A stretch of DNA of 64,000 nt from Smittia aterrima. Its lineage: Eukaryota > Arthropoda > Insecta > Diptera > Chironomidae. Position 1 is the stretch's first letter, and the number at the start of each line of letters is the position of its first letter. The DNA lies in NCBI GenBank assembly GCA_033063855.1, contig CP093829.1:17949537-18013536 (forward strand). Direction: 5' to 3'. Below the pieces are notes generated by a model. It was given only the letters and a program-made list of their open reading frames with translations, was not told the DNA's origin and searched no databases. The translations under genes were made by a program, and so were the position numbers. This document shows, piece by piece, positions 25,001 through 34,431 of the stretch.

Positions 25001-27850
25001 GCTGAAACTGTTAAACTCGACTTAGAAAAAGAATTAAGTGAACGAGAGAAATGTATCGCTGGTCTCGAAGCAGAAGTCAAGAGTATCAATAAAATTATTA
25101 GTGAGAAAGATGCTACGATTACTCAATGGACAAAGGATTGCAGTGAACTCGAAGTCAAGCGAGAGAAAAGCAAGCATGAACTTGAATCTTCAAAGCAAGC
25201 TCTTGTTGATGAGTTAGCAGAAACCAAACGTTCGATGCAAGAAGCTTTGGATGCTCAGAAGAACGAAAGCGAAGAGATCAAGAAAACTTTGAATGAAAAG
25301 ATTGAAGAATTGTATAAGCAACGGAAAGAAAAGGAATCCCAACTTGAGAAAAGCGAGAAAAATGTTAATTTGCTGAATGAAGTGAAAACTGCGATGGACG
25401 AGAAAATGTGGGCGAGAGAAAACGAATTGAAGGAACTTTCTGCAAAACTTAGCAAAATTGAACGTGAAGACTCTGAAAAGGGCATTCAGGTCGAGAAGCT
25501 CACAAAAGCACTCGATGAAACATCGAAGAAACTTCAAGAGGCAGAAATGAAATCAAAGAATCTTCAAGATGACAAGAATGCACTTGAAGTCGATAAAAAC
25601 GATTTGAATAGAAAACTTGGAGCGAATGAAGAGAAGATCGCTCAACTGAATGATCACAAATCGAAGTTGCAGCAAGATCTTGAATCAACAAAGAATTCGT
25701 CTCTTGACACCAATTCAGAACTTTCAAAATTAAATAACGAACTCAGAGAAAAGCAAGCAGCCTTTGAAAGCTTCCAATCAGAAGCTGATGCAGCCAAATT
25801 GAATCTTCAACGACGTGTCGATGAGCTCGAACGTCAGAATAATCATTTCGAGCAACAGGTCTCAACTTTGAAGTCTGAGATGGAAGCTTTACAAGCTCAA
25901 AAGGTTGAAAACGAAAATCAATTAAATCAAGAGCTTCAAAATATCAAGCAATCCTCAGACGAAGAGAAGTCGGAACTCGGACAACAATTGAATCAATTCA
26001 GAAGCGCATCTGAGACTGAAAAACTTCAATTAAATCGTGAAAAGCAGCAAATCCAAGAAAATCTTAACAATCTTCATGATGAACTGGAAGCTAAAACTCG
26101 TGATCTTAATTTAACAATTGCTAACCTTCAAATGGAACTCGAAAGTGCTAAAAACTTTTCAAAGCAAAATGAATCCTCCATGGGCGGCATAGTTGATGAA
26201 ATGAAGAAGAAAGAATCGCAACTTTCAGTCGAACTTGATGAGAAATGTGGACAGATCGATGAGCTCAAAAAGACTCTCGAGGAACTGAAAGCAGCCAAAG
26301 TAAAGGAGATTAACGATCTTGTTCATCTTTTGGAGAATGAACGAGACATTAAGAATAAATTGGAAGTAAACGCTAAGGAATCTGAAACTAAATTCAGAGA
26401 ACTTGAAGACGAGCAAGTTGACTTGGTGAATCGGCAAGAGCAACTGAAGCTTGAGAAAGAAAATCTTATGACGCAGCTTGAGTCTTTGAATCAGTTCCAC
26501 AAAGCCTTGGATGAGAGACTTGCCTTGGAAAAGAAAGATTCAGAGAGTTTCAAGTTAGTTGCTGATGAAAGAGTTAACCTAATGGAACAAAAGATTGACC
26601 AACTTCAACAAGTCATCTCCGGAAAAGATCAAGAAAACACTGTTGTCGTTGAAAAGCTTCATCTTCGTGAAGAAGAGATTACTCAGCTTCAAGCTGCAAT
26701 CAAAAATTTAGAGCTCAAATTAGAAACAGAAACGGGTGACACACACAAGTTACTCACACGCAAAGATGAAGAATTGTTGAAGGTTGTTCATGAAAGTACA
26801 ACAAAGGACAATCTCATCGCTGACTTGAAGAATAACTTGGAGAACATCCAAGCGTGCCTTAACTCAACGAGCAGTGAGAAAGAGTCATCAACCGAACTTG
26901 TTCAAAAACTCAACCAAGAGATTTCAACTCGCGACTCTGACATTCGCGATTTGAAAATGAAAATCTTTTCGGTTGAGAAAGTGAATAAAGAAATCGAAGA
27001 TCAAATGAAAAATATTGTTTGTGCGAAAGAAGCGACGATCACTGAAAGTCAGATGCGCATTGTCGATTTGATGGAGCAAGTTCAACTTCTGGATGAAGTT
27101 AAGGAGAAAGAAGTTTTCCAACTCAATACGAAACTTTATTTGCTTCAAGAACAGCTCGACATGAATGCAAGTGCAGTTAACATGTCAACATCAAATTTGG
27201 ATGTTTCTCGCCGTCACGAGTCAGAATTAAAGTTGAAGCTTAAAGATTTGGAGCTTCGCGAAACTGAGCTCTTGCTTTTGAATCAAGGACTGACTCGAAA
27301 AGTCAGTGAACTTGAATCGATGAAGGGAATTCCCAGAACTGGCGACGCTTACGATCAGGAGTTGAAGAGTCACATCGAGTTCTTAAACTCAATCATAGCT
27401 GATATGCACAAGACCAACTTGGATTTAACAAAGAAGGTTGAAGTACTTTCAAGTGGTAGCGCAACTGCATTAGCAAGTGACTCATCGTAAGTTTTGATGA
27501 AGAATTTATTGTGAAAATTTATTTAAAAACTTTGTTTCTAGGCACAGCTTCGACTTAGATTTTCTGGTGAAAAAGAAACCAGCGCCTCGAATGTATTGCG
27601 ATATTTGCGAGGAGTTCGACGGCCACGACACAGAAGATTGTCCAACTCAATGCTCGGAGATGGATTTGCCAGCTCCACCGAAAAACAAAAAGGAAAGAAA
27701 GTTACCACCACCAAGAAAGTTCTGTGACCATTGCGACTGTAAATTAATCAACGAAGAATTCTGAATAAAAATTTAAATTTTCTTTTTTTTTTAGTGTTTG
27801 ACACACACGATACCGAGGATTGTCCTCATGGAGAAGATGAAACCTTCTAA
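10036..27850 (+). CDS. CLIP-190: CLIP-190 / CLIP-170 family microtubule plus-end tracking protein
   Basis: The model has 14 coding exons: 10036-10183, 19864-19929, 20583-20735, 20801-21019, 21079-21250, 21311-21494, 21634-21699, 22719-22829, 23730-23840, 23956-23973, 24141-24222, 24288-27486, 27542-27738 and 27795-27850. All join in frame to about 1593 aa. The N-terminus has the LPKPSGIKPPS motif. CAP-Gly domains at about 86-145 and 203-265 each contain GKNDG, the groove that binds EEY/F tails of tubulin and EB1. A coiled coil of about 1150 residues, mostly in one 3.2-kb exon, dimerises the protein. Two zinc knuckles (Cys1529/Cys1532/His1538/Cys1543 and Cys1571/Cys1574/His1580/Cys1585) precede the family-typical C-terminal acidic ETF. 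CLIP proteins track growing microtubule ends and link vesicles and dynein to them. Intron 1 is 9.7 kb. An AATAAA lies at 28082-28087. Individual boundaries are inferred; alternative exons are listed separately. Confidence 0.93.
10184..19863 (+). other. CLIP-190 intron 1, no supported gene
   Basis: This 9.7-kb intron is bounded by a GTGAGT donor and a TTAG acceptor. It contains only short or overlapping antisense ORFs (for example 148 aa minus strand at 13407-13853 facing 101 aa plus strand at 13558-13863) without recognisable domains. The size suggests room for enhancers or alternative promoters of CLIP-190, but no specific element can be named from reading alone. Confidence 0.5.
22926..23090 (+). 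CDS. CLIP-190: candidate alternative terminal exon of CLIP-190
   Basis: A TTTTACTAAAG acceptor is followed by 54 codons and a stop that continue in phase 0 from the exon ending at 22829. The peptide begins KKCTSTSSDEEEQ and ends CILHDVFLS, and an AATAAA follows at 23140-23145, about 50 bp after the stop. Used this way, it would give a short CLIP-190 of roughly 460 residues that keeps both CAP-Gly domains but has almost no coiled coil and no zinc knuckles. A weaker donor inside it (CAG|GTTGTT after 23006) would instead make an 81-nt in-phase cassette exon. It was found by phase and signal only, so a chance ORF is possible. Confidence 0.45.
   Translation, partial: KKCTSTSSDEEEQIGRWANFIKQRNLQVVDLRREFQGWHGHHERHCILHDVFLS
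23956..23973 (+). other. CLIP-190: 18-nt microexon in CLIP-190
   Basis: The six codons encode LSQPGA, lie between a TTTTCAG acceptor and a GTAAGT donor, and are in phase 0 on both sides. They can be included or skipped without a frame change at the start of the coiled coil. Confidence 0.5.
27764..27769 (+). promoter_or_regulatory. intronic polyadenylation signal in CLIP-190
   Basis: AATAAA begins on the last base of the TGA stop codon reached if the last CLIP-190 intron is retained. It could end transcripts that carry the alternative EEF C-terminus. Confidence 0.35.
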
Positions 27851-28081
27851 ACGCTGCTGCCGAGAAAAATTGTTATCCACAAATTTATTTTTTGCGCTTT
27901 TTCGATTGAATGAATATTTAAATTAGTTTCTTTAGATAGGAAAATTATTCGTTAGTAAAATATTTCAAATAACTTGTGTGAGATGAAAGTCTTTCTAACC
28001 AAATTAATGCTCCATCAGACTTTGGAGATAGCGATAAAATATTTTTATATGACAACTTCTTGATTGTTGGCTTTTTAACGA

Positions 28082-28087
28082 AATAAA
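28082..28087 (+). promoter_or_regulatory. CLIP-190 polyadenylation signal
   Basis: AATAAA is found about 230 bp after the CLIP-190 stop codon, before the Rpb11 gene on the other strand. Confidence 0.5.
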
Positions 28088-28112
28088 AATTTTCTTGTTA
28101 TAATTTATTTTA

Positions 28113-28452
28113 GAAATCCTGAGGAGTTTTCATTTTCTTCGTGAAATTTCAGCTGAAAAATCTGGGACGAGAAAAAAAGAAGGTATCGTTCACATTGCAT
28201 ATCGAACTGTTTCCGATTGAGAAGCTCAAATTCGCTTTGGAATTGCGTGAAAAGTTGCTTCTGAGACAGATTGAAATCCTTAATCGATCCTCAGATAACA
28301 ACAAGATCGACTTTGCTAAAATTAGCTTTCAAACGCTAGAGCAATAAAGAGGAAGGGCATGATGATGAAACAGAAGACGGTCTCGGAGCGAAAGCAGTTG
28401 AATCTCCGCCGGTTGAGAATCAGGGATGAACTTTCAGAGTTGAGGACAAAGT
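28113..28452 (+). other. unassigned stretch with overlapping open frames between CLIP-190 and Rpb11
   Basis: Downstream of the likely CLIP-190 poly(A) site, a TTTTAG precedes a 68-aa frame (28141-28347). That frame is followed by two further frames after a GCTAG acceptor-like site. One contains GHDDETEDG and stops at the TGA near 28430; the other is basic (SERKQLNLRRLRIRDE) and runs to the TAG near 28452. The lysine- and acid-rich composition looks more coding than the neighbouring UTRs. No protein family was recognised. It could be an extra 3' exon set, a small gene, a decayed gene or chance. Confidence 0.25.
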
Positions 28453-28542
28453 AGAAAATATATTTAAGAATTTGGTTGATTTTACATTAAAGTTGTTTCC
28501 GTTTTATTGAAGTGACAATCGAAGTTACATGACAGAATCGGC

Positions 28543-29011
28543 TTAATCAGTTCCTTCCTTCTTGTCCTTGATGGCTTCCTTGAATCGCTCCTCGAACAAA
28601 GATAATTCAGACATCAGATCGGTAATAGCGTTCATGTAAGCGTCTTCAGGAGAGTAATTGGAAGTGGTTTGAATGCGGATGACAAACTTGTGTTCAAGAG
28701 GATGAGGAAGTTTGTAGCCAGCAAAGAGAACTCGAGGATCTTTAAGAAGTTGACTAAAAATAAATAAAAATTAAAATCAAACTTAATCAAATCGAATTCT
28801 ATTCTTACTTTCTGATCATATTTCCGAGTGTGTGATCTTCTTTGTTGACTGTGAAAATTGCTGCATTTGGAACTTTTGTGTCTAATTCTTTGATGATTCT
28901 AAAAACAATGAAGCGGCAAAAATGAGTTTTTAATTTTCCTCTAACAAATCAAACTTACTTCTTCTCTCCGTCGTAAAGGAGAAACGACTCGAATGTTGGT
29001 GGCGCGTTCAT
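28543..29011 (-). CDS. Rpb11: RNA polymerase II subunit RPB11
   Basis: Three exons (29011-28959, 28898-28809, 28753-28543) encode 117 aa, the same length as the human protein. The N-terminus MNAPPTFESFLLYDGEKK and the signature NKEDHTLGN, then LLKDP-V-FAGYK-PHPLEHK, are diagnostic for RPB11 (POLR2J). RPB11 heterodimerises with RPB3 through the alpha-like dimerisation motif and nucleates assembly of RNA polymerase II in the nucleus. The ORF ends with KDKKEGTD. An AATAAA on the minus strand lies just after the stop, near 28502-28508. The gene is divergent from Borcs8, with start codons 237 bp apart, suggesting a shared promoter. Confidence 0.97.
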
Positions 29012-29248
29012 GATGAATTAATGAATTAATAAAGTTAGACTTCACTAGAAAATTAATAAAAAGCGAATTGTTTGCAAAAAAATTGAATTTCGAACTTTGT
29101 GGAAAGGTAAATACCCCACCTGTTGGGAATTTCGAAAATGAAGGGGCGTGCAAATCGAAAAGCAAAACAAAAACATTGAAAATATTGAAGATTTTTTAAA
29201 TCCAATTAGAGCTTCGCTGCCATACTCTAGAAAATAGTTCTCATAAGA

Positions 29249-29824
29249 ATGAATGCTCCAAACGATCCAGCACTCAACGCAAAAGTTAAGAAGAGTAAGT
29301 TGAAATGAAATTTTGATGCAATCTCCTAAATAATCATTTTCTTTGCAGCGACAGAGAAGATCTCTGAAAATGTTCACATTATTGCAAACGAGCCGTCTCT
29401 TGCTTTCTATCGTATCCAAGAGAATGTTAGGAAAGTTGTTCCTGTGATGATTGAGAAACGTGGAGACGTGATGAAGCTCAAGGAAGATCTTCAAGGTGTC
29501 TGCTATGATCTCGAATACAGCGTCGAAGCTGTAAAGTCAATTGACGATGCTGACAAGCCTTTGCAGAACATTCAAGAGCTTTTGAAGAACGCAATCTTCC
29601 TCAAACAACAGCTGAAATATGAAGAAACGAGGAGAAAGAAAGACAGCAGCACCAAAGATTCAGTTTACAAAAGATTCTCCGCTCACATTCCACTAGAAAT
29701 TCCAGACATCTCTGGCGTGATGAGAGAAACAACTAATCGCGTTGAAAACATTATGGGAATGAACAGCACAACCGGAGTTCAAGCTGCTGAAGGAATTCAA
29801 CGCTCACATACGACACTACATTAG
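29249..29824 (+). CDS. Borcs8: BLOC-1-related complex subunit 8 (BORCS8)
   Basis: Two exons (29249-29294 and 29349-29824) give 173 aa. The core TEKISENVHIIANEPSLAFYR-QE-V closely follows the BORCS8/MEF2BNB pattern of a KFTE-VYVLANEPSVALYR-QEHVR helix. A second helical block (LEYSVEAVKSI then LLKNAIFLKQQL) matches the remainder of the family. BORCS8 belongs to BORC, which recruits Arl8 to lysosomes and couples them to kinesin for outward transport. The C-terminal 60 residues (KDSVYKRFSAHIP onward) extend beyond the human protein. The divergent Rpb11 promoter is immediately upstream. The homology is recognised from memory. Confidence 0.88.
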
Positions 29825-29903
29825 AGTTAAGTTTCATTTGTACGCTCGCTTAATTTATTTTCCAAAAAGTCACTTAAATCGTAAGTAAAGATAAAGCTTA
29901 AAT

Positions 29904-31945
29904 CTAATAATCATATTCATAACGTCTATTTCTCATCGCGAGCTTTCTATCTTGATCTCTCTGCCATCGAAGTCCCACAAGTATCATCGCGATGAGAATT
30001 AATGAACACATCACGATAATGATGATGAAGCCGGGTCCTTGCGTAAGCTCAATACGAACGTTTTTGTTCTCGTCTGTAGATCCAAAAGAAAATCCACCGA
30101 AGCTTGATTCTTGAACGAAACCACCTTTCTCTGTTAGTTTTGCGATTTTAGCTTCTCCACATAACGCGTTGTCGTGATTGAGAAACTGAACAAATCTCTG
30201 ATCCTTGAAGTCTTCCGGGGAATGACATTTCAGATCAAGAAGGTAAAATTGATGATCAACATTCTCATAAAGTTTGGAGAGAATCACATCAAGCATCCAT
30301 TGATCTTCGCAATTACATGACAGAGGATTTCCTTGGAGATCAATTCCGTCTTTGATTTCATTCCAATCTGTTAAGTTTCTTGAAACTGTTACGAGATTAT
30401 TGAAGCTTAAGTCAAGATGACAAATGACAACTCCGTCGAAAGCTCCTTCTTCGATTTCGCGGAGATTCTCGTTATGAGAAAGATGAATGTCAATACAAGT
30501 TCCGCTCCCATCAGGACTAATTCTTACTCCAGCAAGATTTGAAAACGCTTGTGACTCAACTTTCTCGAGTGTCGCCATGTGACTTAAAGAAATCGAACCC
30601 AGCGTTGTCTTCTCCGAAATGTGAATCGAAGAAATTCTGTTGCCGTCAAGAACTAAATCGCGAAGCATTGGAGTCATTGAGTTTAAGTTCTGCGGCACTG
30701 AAGTTAGATGATTGTAGCTCAAGTCGAGTCGATCGAGTTTAAAGAATTGCGTATTAGGAAGTTGTTGAATTAGATTGTAAGCGACGTTCAAAGTCCTCAA
30801 GCTTTCGACTTTTCTATCCTTTGGAAAAATATTCTCGAGACTGTTCGATTGAAGTTCAAGTTCGGACAACTTCGGCGGAATTTTATCAATCGGCCATGTA
30901 ACCAATTTATTGTTTGCCATCGAGAGAAGCTCTAGAGACTCAGGAAGCCCCATAAATACATTTTTGATGTTATTGTCTGATAAATCTAAAAGCTTCAACG
31001 ACGCGAGAGACTTGAATGCATCGCTGTCAATATTATTGATTTTGTTGTTCGATAAATCAATTGATTCCCTGGCATGGAAGAAAATTAAACAAAAGTTCAA
31101 TGACATTTCAATCGAAAGCTTACAAATCCTTAAATTTCTCGAACATTCCTTGAGTGATTATTGCGAATTGATTGTTTGCGAAGAAGAACTGCTTGAACTT
31201 ATAATCGACACTGTTGAAAGCGTCAATCGTAAAAATCTTGTTGTTCTCTGCTCGAAGGATCTCAACGCCGCTCAAAACTTCGATTAGGTCAGCCGATAAT
31301 TTTGTGAACTCGTTGAGTGATAAATCGATTTCGCGGAGCTCTTTTAAATGTTCAAAGACGCTGGGATCAATATTTGATAAGGAATTGTTTGACAGGCTTA
31401 GCGATTTTAATGTGATTGTGGATTTTAAAAAGTCTGAAAAAAATGAAAACGAATTAGAGTTTTTTCATTTTGCGATTGAGATATTTGTCTAACCTTTAGG
31501 AAAATCTGTTATTACGTTGTTCGCAATTGAAATTGAATCTAAATTCGTGAAATACTCGAAAGGGTTCGATGGAACAGTTCTTATCAAGTTGTCATCGAAG
31601 TTAAGCGAAATTACTTTTGAGTCACCCGAAATTCTGAAAATTATTATTGACTCGTTAAGTTTTCTTTGCTGTTATCGTTATCGCAACTCACTTTGGGAGT
31701 AAATGTATCGAAAGATTGTTGAAAAAAGCTTTTATCAAACGGTCATCTGTCTTTGGCCACTCAAACATTTCAAAGTCAACGTCGGGGTGATGGCCTTTAT
31801 ATCCTTTGCAGTTGACTATCACAAACTGCGATTCATACTCGAGGCAATGACACAGAGAATCGCAAATGTCTGTTGCTTGAGTTATCGCGATAAATGTCAC
31901 CAATGATAACAACAAAACACTTCTTCGTATCCAATTCATCGTCAC
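29904..31945 (-). CDS. leucine-rich repeat single-pass transmembrane protein
   Basis: Four exons (31945-31692, 31633-31494, 31433-31124, 31068-29904) join in frame to 622 aa. Residues 1-24 form a signal peptide with a hydrophobic LLLSLVTFIAIT core. They are followed by a cysteine cluster (Cys28, Cys32, Cys34) like an LRR N-cap. About a dozen LRRs follow, with L-SLSNNSLSNI, LESIDLSNNKI and LKLLDLSDNNI units, then an LRR C-cap starting NPLSCNC. A transmembrane helix lies at about 581-601, followed by a 21-residue basic tail ending YEYDY. The topology fits a cell-surface adhesion or receptor protein with a minimal cytoplasmic tail. No TIR or other signalling domain is present, and no specific orthologue was recognised. 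Confidence 0.85.
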
Positions 31946-32742
31946 TTCTTACTCAAACCTCAATTCCTCAAACTGTCTGCTTACGAAATTGTCTCAATTT
32001 ACATTCTTTCCATTGCTGTCTGTTGAAAAAGGTCAGAGCATCAATTGAAATTTGAATTTCTTTTGTTGTAAAGAGCGCGATTCGGTTTCGGTCAAATCAA
32101 AATAAAAATCAGAATGCTCAACACAAAATTTCGTGTGCCTATCACGAGAGCTTTACTTCAACTGAATGTTTTAATTGCGGCTCGTTTTATTGCGTTGAGT
32201 GCGCTCGGCAAGCGATAAGAAAGAAAAACGTTGAAAATAGATAAATAAATTAGCGGGTAACATGTGATTGGATGGTTGAAACGAGTGATTCGTTCGTCGA
32301 TGATGTGAAAATCGACTCGCAACGCGACATTACCGCTTCGCATTGTGTCAACGGAGATGATTGAAGTCGGACAACTGAAATCAACGATGAAAGGGTTGTC
32401 ATTGTTTAATGAGTGAGAGTGCTTATCACAATTTGTTGATAACACGAATCTCAAGAACGCGTGGTTGGGTTTACGACATCGACGATTTTTTTTTGATGAT
32501 AAGATAATGAGTTGTGAAAAAAACGCAAACAAATATATGTTGCTCAATAAATCCGCTTTTAATGAATGAAAATCCGATGCATTTTCTCACAATGTCACGG
32601 TAATTTTTCTAATTACATTTGCATCACGAACTGCAATTAAATATTCATCAGAATGCATTGAAATATTTTTCATAAAAATGTTAAAATTTTATTGATTAAC
32701 GTTCGCACCTTTCTTCAGTCTTTCCCCTCAAACCCTTTCCAT
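31946..32742. other. intergenic region with LRR gene promoter and Acads-like 3' end
   Basis: This region contains the 5' flank of the LRR gene on its left. At its right edge it holds the 3' flank of the acyl-CoA dehydrogenase gene, with a minus-strand AATAAA near 32688-32693, about 50 bp after that gene's stop. The 129-aa minus-strand ORF at 32158-32547 has no recognisable domain or splice support and is not annotated as a gene. Confidence 0.5.
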
Positions 32743-33963
32743 TTATAATTCATAATCCTTTCTTAATTGACTAGCGACGATTAGTTTCTGAACGTCTGTG
32801 ATTCCACCGAAGATTTCTGTGATGCGTGCGTCACGATAAAATCGTTCTGCGGGCATGTCCTCGACAACTCCCATGCCGCCGAGTATTTGAACACAGTTGT
32901 GAGCACAAAAAGTGGCTGATTCACTTGCGTGCCATTTTGCCATTGAAGTGAACTTCGTTGTTTTGAGATTTTCATCTTTCATTGAAGCTGCTTGCCTGAT
33001 CAAAAGTCTCGAGGCTTCAATTCTGAGCGCCATCTCAGCAAGACGAGTTTGAACTGAAGACATTGCTAGAATCGGTTGTTTGAATGCAATTCGTTGACTT
33101 GCGTAGCTGATGGCAGTGTCAAGTGAAGCTTGTGCGATTCCTAAGCTCAGCGATGCTATGCCAATCCTCGCTTCATCGAGTTGCTCCATCGCAATCTTAA
33201 AACCTTCGAGTTTGTTGCCAAGAATGTTTGAAGATGGAACTCGAACTTCGTTCAAAGAAATCGTACAAGTCGATGAACCTCGAAGGCCAATTTTTCTCTC
33301 GTTCTTCCCACGCTGAACACCAGTAGAGTTCAAATCGACGATAAATGCAGTGATGCCTTTGTGTTTCAGATTCTTATCAATTGTTGCGAAGATCACAGCG
33401 GAATCTGCTTCCAAACCCGAAGTTACCCAAGCTTTTGCTCCATTGAGAATGAAGAAGTCACCGTCTTTTGTTGCTGTCGTTGAAAGTGCAGCAACATCAC
33501 TTCCAGCATCTGATTCACTCAAAGCAAAAGCTCCGATTGTATTGCCGTCAATCAAAGGCTTCAAAAACTTTTTCTTCTGTTCGTCAGTTCCAAGTCTGTT
33601 GAGAAGATTTCCGTAAAGACAATTGTGAATCGAAACGATTGCTCCAGTTGATCCGCAACCTTGTGAAAGCTCTTCAACGACGATCGACAAAGCGAGAGTG
33701 TTCAGATTGGATCCTCCATATTCCGAAGCAACTCCAATGCCCATCAACCCAAGCTCACCAAGTTTCTTAATCTGCTTCTTGGGGTATCGGCTTTCTTTAT
33801 CGATTCGATCAGCAACAGGTTTCAACTCTTCGTTAGAGAACTTTTTGCAAAGTTCTTGAAGCGCTTTGAGCTCACTCGGAAGTTTAGTTGAAAACGCACG
33901 TGACAGGACGCACGAAGACTGAGCGACGACCCGAATATTTCTCTTTATCATTTCAAAATACAA
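32743..33963 (-). CDS. short-chain acyl-CoA dehydrogenase-like flavoprotein, atypical active site
   Basis: A single uninterrupted ORF of 406 aa was read. The first 25 residues are basic and hydroxylated (MIKRNIRVVAQSSCVLSRAF), a probable mitochondrial presequence; a second in-frame Met lies at residue 5. The ACAD core is present: ALSESDAGSD and WVTSG in the middle domain, then the C-terminal helical domain with ILGGMGVVEDMPAERFYRDARITEI, closest to ACADS. ACADS oxidises butyryl-CoA using FAD and passes electrons to ETF. The usual catalytic Glu in IYEGTSEI is replaced: this protein reads IFGGITDV, with Gly386 there. LCAD and IVD carry their base on another helix (LxxER); here that helix reads LDEAR, with Glu264 one residue earlier. 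It lacks introns, unlike its neighbours, so it may be a retroduplicated paralogue. Activity is uncertain. Confidence 0.9.
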   Translation of the reverse strand: MYFEMIKRNIRVVAQSSCVLSRAFSTKLPSELKALQELCKKFSNEELKPVADRIDKESRYPKKQIKKLGELGLMGIGVASEYGGSNLNTLALSIVVEELSQGCGSTGAIVSIHNCLYGNLLNRLGTDEQKKKFLKPLIDGNTIGAFALSESDAGSDVAALSTTATKDGDFFILNGAKAWVTSGLEADSAVIFATIDKNLKHKGITAFIVDLNSTGVQRGKNERKIGLRGSSTCTISLNEVRVPSSNILGNKLEGFKIAMEQLDEARIGIASLSLGIAQASLDTAISYASQRIAFKQPILAMSSVQTRLAEMALRIEASRLLIRQAASMKDENLKTTKFTSMAKWHASESATFCAHNCVQILGGMGVVEDMPAERFYRDARITEIFGGITDVQKLIVASQLRKDYEL

Positions 33964-34431
33964 AATGAAAACCTAACTAATGATTAAAACAAACTTTACA
34001 CAATTTATCAAAACATTTCGAAAATATATTCGAATAAAAGTGATTCAAAGAAAAAGCGCGAAGAGAAGTTTGTTAAAATTATTGTCGAGCGATGAGAAAA
34101 GCTTTGAGTTTAATTCTTCTTTGTGAAATAGTTAAACTTGTCGATATATTCTTTAATTCTTGTTTGTCATTCCAAAATAAACTCACCAACCCTCGATCAT
34201 CATTAAAAGCTTTTATATCGAAAGCTCAAAAGTTTTCGATCATTCATTAAAAAGTGAAAAGTCTCTCAATTTCGCAACAAGTTTTCATGAAAAGCAAAAA
34301 ACTTTATTAAATTTTTTTTTATCAACTTTAACACTTCTCTCTTGTCATCATCATGCCTCAGCGAAGCAGAAGTTATTAAGTAATTAGTCAAAAAAAAAGA
34401 ACCTGAGATTGAAAAAGTGGAAAAAGTTAAA
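33964..34431. other. intergenic region, no gene seen
   Basis: AT-rich spacer between the Acads-like start codon and the 3' end of the first SLC5 transporter. A minus-strand AATAAA near 34302 probably serves the transporter. Nothing else could be supported. Confidence 0.5.

Noticed and set aside
25214..27148. Several antisense ORFs of 74-107 aa inside the large CLIP-190 exon
   Set aside because: They are shadows of the coiled-coil codon bias, rich in Phe/Leu/Ser, with no domains.
32158..32547. 129-aa minus-strand ORF between the LRR and dehydrogenase genes
   Set aside because: No signal peptide, domain or splice context; it lies where the dehydrogenase 3' flank and LRR promoter are expected.
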